A stretch of 6,067 bases of DNA from Methanothrix sp. GTDB lineage: Archaea; Halobacteriota; Methanosarcinia; Methanotrichales; Methanotrichaceae. This document shows positions 5,886-6,067 of the stretch, in pieces. The notes under the pieces were generated by a model that was given only the letters and a program-made list of their open reading frames with translations, searched no databases and was not told the DNA's origin. The stretch is from positions 1 through 6,067 of the forward strand of contig JAQTXY010000131.1 in the NCBI GenBank assembly GCA_028688535.1, read 5' to 3'. The translations under genes were made by a program, and so were the position numbers. The first letter of the stretch is position 1; each line of letters starts with the position of its first letter.

Positions 5886-6067
5886 CGTCTGGCAGCGATC
5901 TTGCGAGGGCTGGCACTGGCCCCTTCTCCCCAGGCCGCGCCCTGGGCCGTCGGGAAGTGCGAGCGAGTTTCCTTTCGGCAACTACTGCATAACCATAGAT
6001 CAGAAGACTCTGGACCAGGGACCGGTTTATTTGGAGAACCTTTTTGACCATCTAATCGTCCACTATA
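5863..6067 (+). CDS. Unrecognised protein, N-terminal fragment running off the window
   Basis: An open frame of 68 codons plus one base that reaches the window end without a stop, so the protein is truncated at its C-terminus. I chose the ATG at 5863 because GAGG lies six nt upstream. An in-frame ATG at 5845 and a GTG at 5821 are alternatives. It overlaps the end of the GXGXG gene by 23 nt in another frame, continuing the tight packing of this block. The visible protein starts MISRDWADVWQR, has a Pro/Arg-rich stretch (20-29), then FPFGNYCITIDQKTLDQGP (36-54) and ends in DHLIVHY (62-68). An HxxxH pair is present (His63, His67), but the Glu of a zincin HExxH motif is replaced by Leu. MoxR neighbours are often VWA or metallopeptidase-like proteins; nothing here is enough to claim either. 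Confidence 0.6.
   Translation, partial: MISRDWADVWQRSCEGWHWPLLPRPRPGPSGSASEFPFGNYCITIDQKTLDQGPVYLENLFDHLIVHY

Overview
The window looks like chromosomal DNA of a methanogenic archaeon, most likely of the Methanothrix (Methanosaeta) / Methanosarcinales type. The pointers are a DhnA-type archaeal class I fructose-bisphosphate aldolase, a protein built on the same GXGXG repeat as formylmethanofuran dehydrogenase subunit C, and an archaeal box A (TTTAAATA) about 26 nt upstream of a start codon that lacks a Shine-Dalgarno sequence. The genus is an inference; no marker gene is present.

Layout. Two divergent gene blocks flank a 215-nt intergenic region (3647-3861). The minus-strand block reads leftward: an ATP-dependent PfkB-family phosphofructokinase (2708-3646), a class I aldolase (1746-2657), a bacterial-type 2,3-bisphosphoglycerate-dependent phosphoglycerate mutase (1021-1737) and an HPr-kinase-like P-loop ATPase (59-1003). 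Gaps are about 50, 8 and 17 nt, so this is very likely one operon. The first three genes cover fructose 6-phosphate to triose phosphates and 3-phosphoglycerate to 2-phosphoglycerate. The fourth resembles a sensor kinase that in Firmicutes responds to fructose 1,6-bisphosphate, the metabolite made and consumed by the first two enzymes. No HPr gene is visible.

The plus-strand block reads rightward: a MoxR-type AAA+ ATPase with altered Walker motifs and a Cys/His cluster (3862-5124), a stand-alone GXGXG repeat protein (5121-5885, ATGA overlap) and the first 68 codons of a third protein (5863 to the window end, overlapping by 23 nt). The tight overlaps argue for one translationally coupled unit. 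MoxR ATPases usually work with a partner to remodel or metallate a client enzyme. MoxR paired with a FwdC-like beta-helix is the best candidate here for an undescribed system, although its client is unknown.

The intergenic region holds the plus-strand box A and at least three inverted repeats built from TTTGC/GCAAA half-sites, suggesting shared regulation of both blocks. It also contains an 82-codon minus-strand reading frame that ends in an ATGA overlap with the phosphofructokinase start and has a faint phosphoglycerate-kinase-like motif. No rRNA, tRNA, CRISPR array, insertion sequence or convincing terminator was seen.
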